The notes: generated by a model from the sequence alone, not told the origin. A stretch of DNA of 64,000 nt from Linyphia triangularis (GCA_963978545.1 OZ021722.1:11933401-11997400); one strand, 5' to 3'; numbered from the stretch's first letter, positions 10,981 to 21,876 are shown. Made by a program: numbers and translations.

Positions 10981-11637
10981 ATAAATTGACATTTATTTGT
11001 AATAAATGAATTTTTAAAACATTGCTTGCATCGCATTTTGCTGATATAGATGTGTTATAGATGTTTTTAATTTAAAAAATTAAATGCAAGCACCAAGCAC
11101 ACGCTGACAACATAATCGACGCTGTGTTAATAAAAATAAAAATTGACAATAATGAAAGGATTTATAGTAAAAAAAATTTTGTTATGGGTTATGTTTTTTA
11201 AACAATCAGTAATCTATCGCTGAAGTAAATATAATAATAATTAAACAGCAACAACAAAAACAGAATTTCCCACGTTACCCGGCCTTTTATCCGGACAAAA
11301 ATATAAAGAATCCGTAGTACTTACCCCACTTTCCCCGACTGTATCGCCGAGACTGTATCGCAAGTCGACCTGTCGTATTATATGTATTCTAACTATTCTT
11401 ATCCTCCTCTATAAGATCCTATCAAAAGGTAGTGATTTCTTTTCGTAGGTGTCGACGACGGCAGCTTGAATTTCATTTTTCTATCCTGAAAGAATACTTT
11501 TTTTTTCCTTTCTTTTCCGTCTTTCTTGATCTAGCGTCTCCGGATACTTTAGTAAAGATTATTGGCTGTTTTCTTCTTGATCCACATACGGGTGGCTGAG
11601 CGGTGTAATACCTGCAACTATATTAAATGTTAGGCCG
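10981..11637. other. AT-rich non-coding DNA
   Basis: No gene recognised. A tRNA-like phrase (GGTGGCTGAGCGGTG) near 11590 resembles an A box but no B box follows. Confidence 0.5.
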
Positions 11638-12007
11638 CTGATAAACTAAAGCTTTACTTGATGTCAAGCTCGGTTATTAAGAAGTCTCTATTTTAGGTGA
11701 GTTTAGTTGGGATGGTTGTGCTGCTTTAATTAAATAGACCAGATTTTTTATTAAAATCTTTTTAATTGGATAGGGTTTTATTAATTTTGTTTTGAAATAG
11801 AGGTGGGTTTATTGATTTAAACTAAGAGGATAAAGGCTTTACTTGATGTCAAGCTCGGTTATTAAGTAGTGGCAATTTTGGGTGAGCTTAGTTGGGATGA
11901 TATTCTTACTTTAAATAAGTAGATCAGGTTTTTAGTAGTTTCTTATTAAGTTGGTATAGTTTTATTTAATTTTGTTTTTAAGTAAATAGTAGTTATTGAT
12001 TTTGTTA
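11638..12007 (+). repeat. 185-bp tandem duplication
   Basis: Two head-to-tail units. GCTTTACTTGATGTCAAGCT occurs at 11651 and at 11836, an offset of about 185. The units are diverged in their second halves but collinear. The first unit has TTTTAG|GTGAGT at 11692/11693, which is degraded in the second. Confidence 0.8.
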
Positions 12008-12108
12008 CAATGCATTTTAGGTAATATGAACTTTGCTTTAACATAAAGACTTTTTTTTTTTTTTTTTACTAGTCACTGATTAATTCTTTCGAATTTTAAA
12101 TGGTATCA

Positions 12109-12301
12109 GCCGACCAAACGGTATAGTGGTTAGCGTGCTAGCTTCTAGACCGCGAGGTTGCGGGTTCCGAGTCCCGTGTTAGGCATGGGTGTTTGTAAAA
12201 GTATGTTGGCTTGTCTAATGACGAATGTTTCGGCGCATTATAGCCCTCGTGTTGCTGACGGCGCCAGATAATCTGAAAACAACCAACCAAAACAACCAAT
12301 C
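12109..12301 (+). mobile_element. tRNA-derived SINE, copy 1 (full length)
   Basis: The head is tRNA-related: an A-box-like TATAGTGGTTAGCGTG and a B box (GCGGGTTC-GAGTCCC, here with one extra C). A conserved body follows (TAATGACGAATGTTTCGGCG, GCGCCAGATAATCTGA), then an AACCAACC-type tail. The copy is flanked by an exact 11-bp direct repeat AAATGGTATCA (12098-12108 and 12302-12312), the signature of LINE-assisted retroposition. No clean anticodon stem can be folded, so it is a SINE and not a tRNA gene. Sister copies lie at 22777-23119 (+) and 50779-50963 (-). Confidence 0.92.
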
Positions 12302-12312
12302 AAATGGTATCA

Positions 12313-13160
12313 TCCAAATACTTAACTTTCCGTTAATTTATCCGTTAAAATATGCTTTCTTAATTATGTCAAGGAACAGATAAATTGCATTTTTCTATTA
12401 GTAAATCAGTGATAGTTTATTTGTAAAAATAATCATTGATAACCTTGTGTCCAAACAGCCTTGGTTCTGAAGAGATTGTTGAAATGTTACTGTCAACTTA
12501 TGAAATCGGCGCACTTCTATTAATATATTTTATTGAAATTAAAATATTCCGAGTTGACACAAATTAACGAGTTCTTAAACAAAATACATTTGTTTTATTT
12601 CTAATATTTTTAAATAGTTTGAAAGATTGATACTGCAGTTAATTTTTTATTTATTTATTATTATTATTATTAGTTTTTTTAATATATATATATATTTTTT
12701 TTTTTTTTTATAATTTAAGCTTTGTTTAATCAATGTTTATCAAATCTTTTTGTTTTCACAATATAAAAGTAGTTCTTACCGCTTATGTATTACAATTACC
12801 TACATTTATTTCAATAAATAAATCGATAAATGTAATATGGGAACATGTCAATAGGTGTTCCATTTGACATGACACTTTTTTACATTTAGTGATTTAAATA
12901 TTTGTAGAGGGAAAAAAACAATAGCGAGCATTTAAGAAATCCCTTCTATCATGTTGTTCCAGTATGATTTTGTTTGTATTTTCCCAAAAAAAATCGTCGT
13001 TATTCGCGAAAATTATTAAATAATGTCTTATAGTATAAGCCAGTGATTTTTTAATTGCGTAACTTAACGTAACGAGGACAATAATTCCAATCTGTTTTTT
13101 ATTTAATAATTTCATCCTGTTTCTTACTTTGGTGAACCGAGAACATTATTGGTTTTTATG
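12313..13160. other. AT-rich non-coding DNA
   Basis: No gene recognised. Contains short TA and T runs near 12660-12710. The minus frame 12894-13115 shows no known domain. Confidence 0.5.
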
Positions 13161-13164
13161 GTAT

Positions 13165-13687
13165 TGTTACGAATTTCTGTTTTACATTTCGCATAAGGCA
13201 GTGCAAGAGTTCGCTTTCCTGCAATGTGTGTCTTAATGTTTGAAAACGAGTTTTACAGAGATAGTGCTGGAAAGCGAGTTTTACAAAGAGAAGGCCATTT
13301 AGCATTATGGTAATGGAACCTCGCCAAATTGGCGAGTTAGACCCAAGTTGGCGACGGTTTTGGCGACTAATTTTTTTCGCCAAATTTGGCGAGAAATCGC
13401 CAAATGTCGCGACCATTTGGAGAACTTTGCAGATCGTAGTATTTACAAAAATTAGTCGCCAAAACCGTTGCCAACTTGGCGAGATTGCCATTACCATAAT
13501 GTTGAATGGCCTTCTCTTTGTAAAACTCGCTTCCCAGCACTATCTCTGTAAAACTCGTTTTCAAGCATTAAGACACACATTGCAGGAAAGCGAACTCTTG
13601 CACTGCCTTATGCGAAATGTACGTAAATGTTCCTATTTACATAATCAATACTACGGAATATTTACAAATATACAGAAATTCGTAACA
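13165..13687. mobile_element. Palindromic double-headed LTR-derived element
   Basis: Both outer ends carry the LTR start: TGTTACGAATTTCTGT at the left and its reverse complement at the right. The left arm matches the first part of the solo LTR at 2774-3518 in plus orientation, and the right arm matches the same part in minus orientation. The arms meet near 13420, so the element is a head-out inverted repeat of 523 bp. GTAT lies immediately outside both ends (13161-13164 and 13688-13691), a 4-bp target duplication. The arms differ by indels, including loss in the left arm of about 60 bp just inside the terminus. The 162- and 113-codon frames inside are by-products of the palindrome. Confidence 0.75.
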
Positions 13688-13691
13688 GTAT

Positions 13692-15309
13692 TAAGTCATA
13701 AAATTTTTGCTTTGCAAGTAACATTTAATTTAGTTATAGTAATAACAACAACACAACATAAAAATAATTTAGAAACTAGTGATACTGGTAATTAATAATT
13801 TGGTAACAAACTGTAGAGTAGTTACATTTTTTTTTTTTTTTTTTTTTTTTCATTACTAGTACCCTCCCCCCTTCTCCCCATCCCCAAAAATCCCTAACAT
13901 TTCACGACCACCTCTTTCTAACGAAATTTCCTTTCCCTTTTCATTTCAAACCATATGCCGAGTGGCTGCCATAAAAAAAAAAAGATGATCGAAAGAGTAA
14001 CACCGAGGGAAAATAAGATCTTCTTAGCTTAAGACATAAATTCCAAATAAAATTCGGGAGGGGAAAAAAAGAGAAAAAAAGAGAGATAACCGAGGGTTGG
14101 TTCTACCCCAAGATTAGCCCTTCTTCCCCAATAAAACACACCTCAGTCGCTACCTGAGAGGGGGGCGCTTGATTGCACCTGCTTCCATCGGAATTTTATT
14201 CCTCTTTTTCCCGTTTTTCCGTCCATATTTCTCTCCGGTTTCTTTCTCTTGGCCGTCTTTTTCCGGTTTTGTCGGGATGTCGATGACGCGAAAAAGGTAT
14301 CGATTTCGCTTTTTTTTACTGTTCCGGGTTTTTTATTTATTTATTTTTTTATCGCAGGTGTGGTATGGATTGGGGAGGTGAAGGAAAGGGTTACTATTGA
14401 GTTTTTCCTGTTGTTTTGTTTAATTTTTTTTTTGTTTTGTTTTTCTGATCGAGAGAAATTGTGTTTTTATATTTGTTAAAATTTTTGGAATTGCCAGAGA
14501 GTTCCTTATTGAATTACGTTACCTGGAGCTTTGTTTGTGATACATGGCGTTTTGTGGTTGTAGACATAAAATTATAAGAGACGTTGTTTTTCTGATGCTG
14601 CGTTTGATGTCATAAAACTTAGAATGCATCCGAATATGTTATTTCTTTGTTGTTTTTTTTAGTTAATTTAAAATGGATTATTTTTAATACTTAATGTTCA
14701 GTTGGAATTAAGATCTCATTATAATAAATAATAAATTACATTTGTAAATATTGTCGTGGTTGTTGAAGACTGGTTTTACGTGGCTTTTCTTCTTCTCAGT
14801 CATGTATTTGTTAAACAGACGGAAACACATATTTTTTTATATTTATATTTTATTAAAGTTATAAAGTCGTGGTTTTTTTTTTAAGGAACCCAATCGGTTT
14901 TCGATTACTAGAACTGACGTCAGCTTACTTAAACATTTCGATGTGACTTATAATTACACGATAAGTTAAGATATATGATTGAAAGCTTCACCAATACTTA
15001 TCAGTCAAACTACACCATTATTTAACAGGCAAACAAACATTTACAACACTTACCGAAAAAAACAATACTTTCATTACCCTATGTTAATATATGGATAATT
15101 GAAAGTTACAAGTACTGTAGAGCATATCGATTATTCGAAACCTTCCAAGTCGGCAAAACTTTTTACTATTTTTTAAAATACCTTTGGCCTATTTTAATAT
15201 AGTATTACTTAATGTTATTTGTAGTGCATTGATTGTTATAGTTACTATTTATAGTTATTTGAAAAACTTAATACAAAAGATAAACTATCACTGTTTCATG
15301 TTGCTCCTT
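13692..15309. other. Non-coding DNA with T run and a GC-richer patch
   Basis: A T run of about 23 at 13828-13850 is followed by C-rich sequence, and a GC-richer patch spans 14090-14300. Open frames at 14169-14479 overlap each other and carry phenylalanine-rich T-tract translation. No gene recognised. Confidence 0.5.
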
Positions 15310-15700
15310 CAGAGCGGCCACAGAAATTGGAAATCAGAGAAATGTCAGGGAGCTTTCTAATTCGGGAAAAAAATCAGGGAATTTTATAAAATTTCTCGAA
15401 AGTCAGAAAATTTTTCTATCAGTGTTTTTTGAAGGTGCGTTTCCCCGTTCATACGTATTTTGACACCATTTACCCAGAAAATTGTGGTAATTGTTATAAG
15501 TTTCAAATTATAAGATAATTCTCTACTGCAAAAATTTTTTTTTTTTTTTTAAATTGCGTATTATCTCTTTGGCATACATGTTCTATTTGATTAGAGTGTC
15601 TACACATATGGAAAAGTTGAGGAAATTTGAAAAAAAAAAAAAAAAAAACTTTGCCTTAAAATCAGGGATTTTTTTTTTCCTGTAATTTGTGGTCACCCTG
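15310..15700. mobile_element. TIR element, CAGGGTGGCCAC family, copy A
   Basis: Left end CAGAGCGGCCAC and right end GTGGTCACCCTG are inverted. The interior shows family landmarks: AATCAGAGAAATGTCAGGGA, a GTGCGTTTCCCCGTTCAT-type segment, a TTTGRCRCCATTT segment, GCGTATTATCTCTTTGGCAT and AGGGTGTCTAC-type words. Flanking pentamers TCCTT and TCTTA match only partly. No coding frame. Confidence 0.75.
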
Positions 15701-15739
15701 TCTTAAGACACTGGTACAATCTCTCCTACCCCCGTTAAT

Positions 15740-16039
15740 CAAGATTCCCACGGTCATTAAAAGTGCCTAATATTTTTTAAACCTATTTTCAAGGCCTTGA
15801 AAATGCTTGGAGGTCTTTAAAAGTTCTTAATTTTTGCAGATGTTGTGTACACAACTGCAAAATTTATAAAAATACAACTTGGACTTGCTATCAACGCGTG
15901 ACCGCCACATATCCGCATCGTATCCGAATTATTAAAAATTTATATATAGACATGATGCCTTAAAACAAATTTTCAAAAGGTCCTTAAAATTCATTCACAA
16001 GTCATTGATTTTCATTCCGTGATTTGAGTGGGAACCCTA
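15740..16039. mobile_element. TIR element, CAGGGTTCCCAC family, copy 2
   Basis: Ends CAAGATTCCCAC and GTGGGAACCCTA are decayed versions of the family TIR. The flanking pentamer TTAAT is exact on both sides (15735-15739, 16040-16044). The interior aligns with 10599-10980 but has lost about 80 bp. It lies only 39 bp from the element ending at 15700. Confidence 0.8.
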
Positions 16040-16168
16040 TTAATGATCGGTTACCAGTTATTGGGATACCTCCAATCACCAGTTGTTTTGCATTGCCCCG
16101 ATGCTCTCCTACCTTTATTCGTCCTTCTTTAAACTTAAAAAAAAACGAAATTAAAACACCACCACCCG

Positions 16169-16306
16169 CCCGGGCGTAGTCAGAAGAAAAAAAATTTGGT
16201 AGGAGATAAGAAATTAAAATTTTACAATTTTAAAGTTGAAATTTTAAACAAAACAAATCCTTTGATTTTTGTGTTCCCCATATCCCTCCATCTAGCTACG
16301 CGACTG
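16169..16306. mobile_element. hAT-like MITE, CGCGTAGCCAGG family
   Basis: A 138-bp element with degraded inverted ends, CCCGGGCGTAGTCAG on the left and CTAGCTACGCGACTG on the right. The right part (ccccatatccctcc...) matches the other family members at 3520-3559 and 48345-48393. Flanking octamers ACCACCCG and ACCACTCT agree at six of eight positions, compatible with an aged 8-bp hAT duplication. Confidence 0.55.
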
Positions 16307-16925
16307 ACCACTCTCTAACCTACCTCAAACCCAACCCACTGTTACTTAGCATGCAAGGCCGATTCTCAAACATCCAAACACTTCCCCCTCCCCGAAAACC
16401 AATAAACCACATTCATCCTTTACCTGTGGTAGAAGCCCAACGCAAACATTCCTCGCGCTCAACGACTCCCAAACAAATTTCCCTATCCACCTCCAATATT
16501 AACTCCTCCCACCTTTAATATCCTCCGCGCGGGCAGTCCACATCATCGAAGAAAGTAGCCTCAGGTCCACTGGCAAAGTCTCCAATATGCAAAGGGTGGC
16601 CCTAGGGCAAAGAGCACCCCCCCTGCATGATCAAATGCGTGCCACGCATTTAGTAGGTGGTATTTGCCTCATCTGTAAAAGGACGCATACATATATATGT
16701 GTGTGTATCTCTACGCAAACACATGCAGACATATGAGACACCTTCCAGCTATAAGGGCACTCGGACGGAAAATGCATTAAGAGGAGGGGGGGGGGACGCC
16801 CCTTGTGACCGCCACTGGAATGGGGTGGATGCACTTAAAATAAAGCGTGTTCTTACCTGGTATGGTGATTTTGGGATCTGGGATTGTGGAGGGGGTATTT
16901 ATGGTAATGTCGGATGTTGCTGAAT
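16307..16925. other. GC-richer unique block
   Basis: Unique sequence with a C-rich first half, a G run at about 16786-16794 and a short (TG/TA)n stretch near 16688-16706. Overlapping plus and minus frames of 67-88 codons show no recognised domain. Confidence 0.4.
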
Positions 16926-17491
16926 GTGCCTCGTCGTGTAGCTTTTTCTTGTGATGGTTGGGGCTTGATTTTATTGGGTTGGATCGAAATGTTTTTTAAG
17001 TACTGTTATTTATATGTCTACTTTGGTTGGTTGTTTTAGTCTGTGTTTTTTTGTTTTTATTTGATCTTCTCCGGGTCTGTGTGTACGATACGAAAAGCTC
17101 ATTTTATAAAAGACGACGTCTCTGGAGGGAGTAATATAACTCATAAAAACAAAGTTTTTAATATAAATCCTTTATACTGATTACCAAATTTCATATTCCT
17201 TAACATGGTGCTAATTCTGTTATCAGCGTGTATTTGGTGTTTGCATATTATGTATTTAAATGTTAAGGACATTTCTATCAACAAAATATGCGGCAAACTA
17301 CGTTTCTAAATTTTGTTTATTAAAAATGAACGTGAATTTAGGCACTCATATTCAAATACCTTTTATTTATTCTGATTTAAATTATTTACTTAATAAAAAA
17401 AAATTGGCAACAGGATAGTTTCTTCACTGGTCGGTTAAATACTATTTTAGCGCGATTGGATGACGACAAGTTGTTTCATTAGTATTACGTA
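16926..17491. other. AT-rich non-coding DNA
   Basis: Nothing recognised. Confidence 0.5.
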
Positions 17492-17612
17492 AAATCGACC
17501 GTTTAGTGTCAGTTACAGCCCCGAAATTTGATAGAATACATCGACATCGAATCTATCTGCCAAGTTTCTGCCCGATTGCATGGCAAGGGGGTTAATAAGG
17601 CATCCGCAGATT
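17492..17612 (-). repeat. Unclassified interspersed repeat R2, copy 2
   Basis: The minus strand matches 10180-10315, with the shared core CAGATAGATTCGATGTCGAT followed by ATTCTATCAAATTT and GGGGCTGTAACTGACACTA. Flanks are unrelated. A related phrase (GGGATGTCGATGACGCGAAA) near 14273 may be a further remnant. Confidence 0.6.
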
Positions 17613-18584
17613 TTCCCGTCATTGACATACCAACAAACATACACACAATATCAAAAGTTAATATTAAGGATTCAATAAAAAATATGCATTTCATTTCCCT
17701 AAACGTGTTTGCTGAATAGTTTGGTTACGGAATATCTATCGTAAATGTTGCATTTTATTGGCTTAAAGAAAAGTGAATGATATTGATAATTTATTTTTGT
17801 ATTTGCTCCCTCAATTAATTAATTGCTCTGATTTCTTAGAAACGATGTTTAAATCAGGTTTAGAGGGAAAGAAAAACACATTTTTTTTTTGTTTAAACGA
17901 AGTTTTTTAAAAAAAAAAAAAAAACTTTTATAATTACATATATACATATTTATAAATAAAATTCGACATAAACTAGAATAACTTATGTTCAAATAACAAT
18001 TAATATTTATTTTGGAAATAATTTAAACGATAAATAATAAACAATTATTGCTACTTATGTGAACATTCAAATCATATTAAATTTTAATATTTTATTTAGA
18101 GATACTGTTTTTTTTAATTTAATGTATACAATATAATGCAATAGTAATTGTTTAATGCATAATACATGGAATATTGCTCTTAGATTCATCAGTAATTGTG
18201 AGGAGTTGTTCTGAATGATATTTTTAATGTTTAGAAATAAGTTGTTAAAACACAAAACCTCTATTTTAGAAACAAATTTGAAATGCAGCCTATAATTTAA
18301 GTTTAATAATTTTTAATTGTTATAAAACATTAATATATATATTAGTTTAATATAAAAACTTGTTGATATTTATAAAAACATCAATAGTCTTTTATTGCAA
18401 GATTTATTTTAAAATACATTAGAACTTATTCCATCTATAGTATTCATATAGTTTTTCATTTAGTGAATTATTTTCTTAAAATATAATAGAAAAGTTGACT
18501 TAAGTTAAAAAATAAAGTATTTTACAACATCAAATAGTTTGAAAAATCTAATTATAAATAAATAAAAATACAATTTAAAATTAT

Positions 18585-18589
<5 letters not shown>
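17613..18589. other. Very AT-rich non-coding DNA
   Basis: Long stretches of nearly pure A/T with A and T runs at 17881-17926. Nothing recognised. Confidence 0.55.

Positions 18590-18628
<39 letters not shown>
18590..18628. repeat. A(39) homopolymer
   Basis: An uninterrupted run of 39 A. It could be the tail of a decayed retroposon, but the upstream sequence shows no recognisable element. Confidence 0.9.
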
Positions 18629-18629
<1 letters not shown>

Positions 18630-19019
18630 ATTCGGTTTAAACCATGCCAACCCTGGTTTAAATTACTTTGATTTAATAACATCTGCGTTACATAGAATTT
18701 AAATGATTACATAGATTTACTACAATGATTTCCATATAATTTGTTTATTATTGTATGCTTGTGCATTTCATATTTAACACTTAAACAAAACAAATATAGA
18801 TCTAGATTTATTGTATTAAGTAACCTCCTACTACCGTGAAATATCAATCTGTATCTAAAATAAAAATTTTAATTATATTTTAGACTCTGCTTGGTAATTA
18901 TAAATATTCAATTGTAAGTGTAAAATATAGGGCAGAGATTTAGTCAAACAACTTTAAATTTTTTTTTAACTGTTTTCTGGCTGCAATATTTAAAAAATTA
19001 TGAGATTCAATAGTTATGA

Positions 19020-19409
19020 CAAAGTGGCCTCAGCACCTGGAAATTAAGGAAATATCGGATTTTTTTTTTTTTTTAAATTCACTAAAATCAGAGAAACTTT
19101 GTTTGTTCTGAAGGTACGTTTCCCCGTTCATCTATATTTTGGCGCCATTTTCCAGAAAAATTGTGGTGGTAATCGTTAGAAGTGTTAATGTTAAGGAATA
19201 ATTTAAACTTTTCATTACCGCCAAAACTATTTTTAAAAAATTGGCGTATTATCTCTCTAGCATACAAGTTCTATTTGATCAGGGTGTCTACTTATCTGGA
19301 AAAGTTGGGAAAATTTGAAAAATACGTTTGCTGTAAAATCAGGGAATTTTTCAGAAATTTATCAAGGAATTATAAGGGAACTTTTTTCTTGAATTTTGTG
19401 GCCACCCTG
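19020..19409. mobile_element. TIR element, CAGGGTGGCCAC family, copy B
   Basis: Ends CAAAGTGGCCTC and GTGGCCACCCTG. TATGA is exact on both sides (19015-19019, 19410-19414), which fixes a 5-bp target duplication for this family. Internal landmarks match copies at 15310, 44200 and 45695. The plus frame at 19182-19478 is inside the repeat and is not a gene. Confidence 0.85.
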
Positions 19410-20430
19410 TATGAGTTGATTAAACTTTTAATCAAAACTATTTACGTAACTAACTATGAACTTAAAGTATTTACTTAATTGTCACTTAACTTAATCTAGC
19501 TCACTGATTTCTTTTTTTTATTTTAACACATATCTACGCATTCCTTTCAATTTCAAACAATGCATTTGTGACACGAATTAGTACATCAATCACTCAAGTC
19601 TCTAAAACTTTTTTTTTTTTTTAAATATAAAAAAAAAAATAATAATAATCAAGTGATGATTTCCCCCAATCTCTTAAAACCAAAAGAAAAGAAATAAATA
19701 TACATCGTGGCCAATTAAATAGTTTAAACATTCATATGAAAGAAGCTAAATCTGTTTGCGAAAGTTTCTGTCATTTGTTTAAAAAAAAAAAAAAAAAAAA
19801 AAAAACACGTTTTGCCTTCTGCTCCACAAAACGTTCTCGCGCTATTAAAATTACTTAGAACTGCAACTTATCATACAAGATCTTTGTGAGCATTAAATAA
19901 ATAAAGAACACGTGACAACTAATTAAGGACAATGTTTTACGATGAGTAAATCTAGTCATAAAGAAATTCATTGTAGGTTAGCTTCCCGGCACAGCATTTG
20001 GCAGCTTTTTTTGGCATGTTTACGCGCGGGGGGATTCTCGTTTTAATTCTTGACTGGCGATTTTTTTTTTTTTTTTTTTTTTTCAGCGGGAATATATGTA
20101 TACATAAAAAAAAAAGTGGTGTTTATAAAAGGATTCGCAATTAAGCTCAATCTTTAAGATAATTTTTAGTAAAACAAAGAAGGCTTTTTTTCTTTAAATT
20201 GAGAAGCGTGAAATACTTATCTAGACATAATGGACCAATATAAATCAAATTAATTTGCCAAAAGTTGAGGGCGGTTTTTATTTTATGTGATGTTTAACTT
20301 TTTTTTTTTTAATTAGTCATGTCTTTAAGTGTTTAAGTTAATATTAATAAGTACATCGGTGCTTGTTAGTACCTTTTCGGTACCTTTTTAGTGTTCTGTA
20401 TCCCAAGGGGTCAGAAACTGTACCCTTCTA
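19410..20430. other. AT-rich non-coding DNA with T/A runs
   Basis: Homopolymer tracts at about 19608-19621, 19781-19804 and 20061-20083. No gene recognised. Confidence 0.5.
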
Positions 20431-20694
20431 GGTACTTTTTCGTTAGACGGGTACCAGTTGGCGCCACGCTCAATTGTTTACACTTTTAAATGATGCGTAA
20501 ATGCATCGCCAAGATTAAATATTTACGGTTTGCTGCAATAGCAATGCTAAAACTGTTTGTTATAGGGTTGCTATAGCAATGCTAAAACTGTTTCTTATAG
20601 GAGTTATTGATGATTTTAAGGTTATTAGTTTGGAATGGAGATAGATCTGCTATTTGGCGATTTTTATCTGGTACCTGTCTAACGGAAGAGTACC
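20431..20694. mobile_element. TIR element, GTTAGACGGGTACCAG family, copy 1
   Basis: Left end GGTACTTTTTCG then GTTAGACGGGTACCAG. The right end is its inverse, CTGGTACCTGTCTAAC then GGAAGAGTACC, giving TIRs of about 27 bp. Inside, GCTATAGCAATGCTAAAACT is duplicated in near-identical form at about 20542 and 20572. The reverse complement matches 48120-48551. No clear target duplication and no coding frame. Confidence 0.7.
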
Positions 20695-21404
20695 TATTTC
20701 TAGAATAACTTCGATGTTTGTCCATCATAAATAATAAAAGCTAAATACTTTAACAAGTTGAACGATTCAAATAAGATTTGGTGTAACCAAAACTATTTTT
20801 ATTAATATTTGTTTGACAATTAATGTTATAATAAAAAAAAAAGATACCTATTCAGTGGTTGCTTTTTTTTAAAGCTAGACCAGATTTATATATATGAACA
20901 TCGATTGTATAGTATTTACTGTTTTTATTTTAAAGTATTCTAACATTCTTTGAAATTATTTTGGCCTTTGGCTTTATTTCTGGCAAGGATATGATTTTAC
21001 ACTTGTTGCTAATAATAAAGATTCTAGTCTTGTCTATTTCACACTCTAATTTCAAATACTAGTTTTATACACATTGGATATATGAACCTTTTATGACAAG
21101 TGAACTTTTCCGTGAACGTAAAATATTTTTATCTACAGCTGTAAACTTTTTGTGTGAATTTTATGATAGGTTTATGTTCGGAAGTTTTATTTTATACTTT
21201 TTATAAGTAATTCAGTTCAAACGTATGCACGTCCATAAAATATTGATTTTGGCAAAACGTTGGAATCTGAAGACTCATTTTTTGTTGTTGTTGTATAGTT
21301 TGTTTTATTCGCTCAATAAATGCTACTATTACTTTTTTAAGCATCCTAATATTTATGAAGAATTTTATTTGTTTGTTTACTTTTGAGTGTGTTTTAATAT
21401 ATTT
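20695..21404. other. AT-rich DNA upstream of the splice-like motif
   Basis: No gene or repeat recognised. Confidence 0.5.
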
Positions 21405-21428
21405 TCTGTGTTTTTATTTCAGGTAAGT
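21405..21428 (+). promoter_or_regulatory. Candidate recursive splice site (zero-length exon)
   Basis: A pyrimidine-rich tract runs directly into a consensus 3' splice site and a consensus 5' splice site with no exon between: TTTTTATTTCAG|GTAAGT, junction 21422/21423. A possible branch-point TTTTAAT lies about 30 bases upstream. This arrangement is the known ratchet-point architecture of long insect introns (described in Drosophila). It predicts a plus-strand transcript crossing the window. Only the motif is seen; use in vivo is inferred. Confidence 0.5.
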
Positions 21429-21777
21429 TAAACTTAAGAAGCTACTCGAAGATGATTTGACCAATGACAATGCGTTTTCTTGATTCACGTCATACCACTA
21501 TATTGACTGGGTGAGTTAATAATATCTGATTGCGCGTCAATATGTGATATTTTTTTTTTTGAAATGAAGGTTCTGATGCTAATTAAAAGAACAATTATAT
21601 GTTGAGATCTTGTGTCGATTTCGTGCGAAAATGTTTATTTTTATATATTTTTTAAATTTTTTTTTATTTTTTTTATTTTATTGATTAAAGGCATAACAAA
21701 TTTCAGTGATTTACTTTTAAAAAAATTATAAGTATTAAGCATTCGTATAATCTTATTGAAGTAAATGTCTCTCTTTC

Positions 21778-21783
21778 TCTCCC

Positions 21784-21817
<34 letters not shown>

Positions 21818-21876
21818 CTCTCTCTCTCTCTCTTCTCTTTCTTTCTCTCTATCTTCTCTCTCTTCTCTCTCTCTCT
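21778..21876. repeat. (CT)n microsatellite
   Basis: About 100 bp of CT dinucleotides with TTCT interruptions. Strongly strand-asymmetric (polypyrimidine on plus). Confidence 0.95.

Noticed and set aside
11690..11700. TTTTAG|GTGAGT as a ratchet site
   Set aside because: Weak pyrimidine tract, and it is part of a tandem duplication whose other copy has lost the motif.
12109..12185. Functional tRNA gene
   Set aside because: A and B boxes are present but no proper anticodon stem forms, and the sequence continues into a SINE body with tail and target duplication.
13307..13795. 162-codon frame on plus strand
   Set aside because: Lies across the palindromic LTR element; the minus-strand frame at 13156-13497 encodes matching strings because of the inverted repeat.
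14169..14479. Membrane-protein-like frames (Phe-rich)
   Set aside because: Hydrophobicity is produced by T tracts; two overlapping frames show the same bias.
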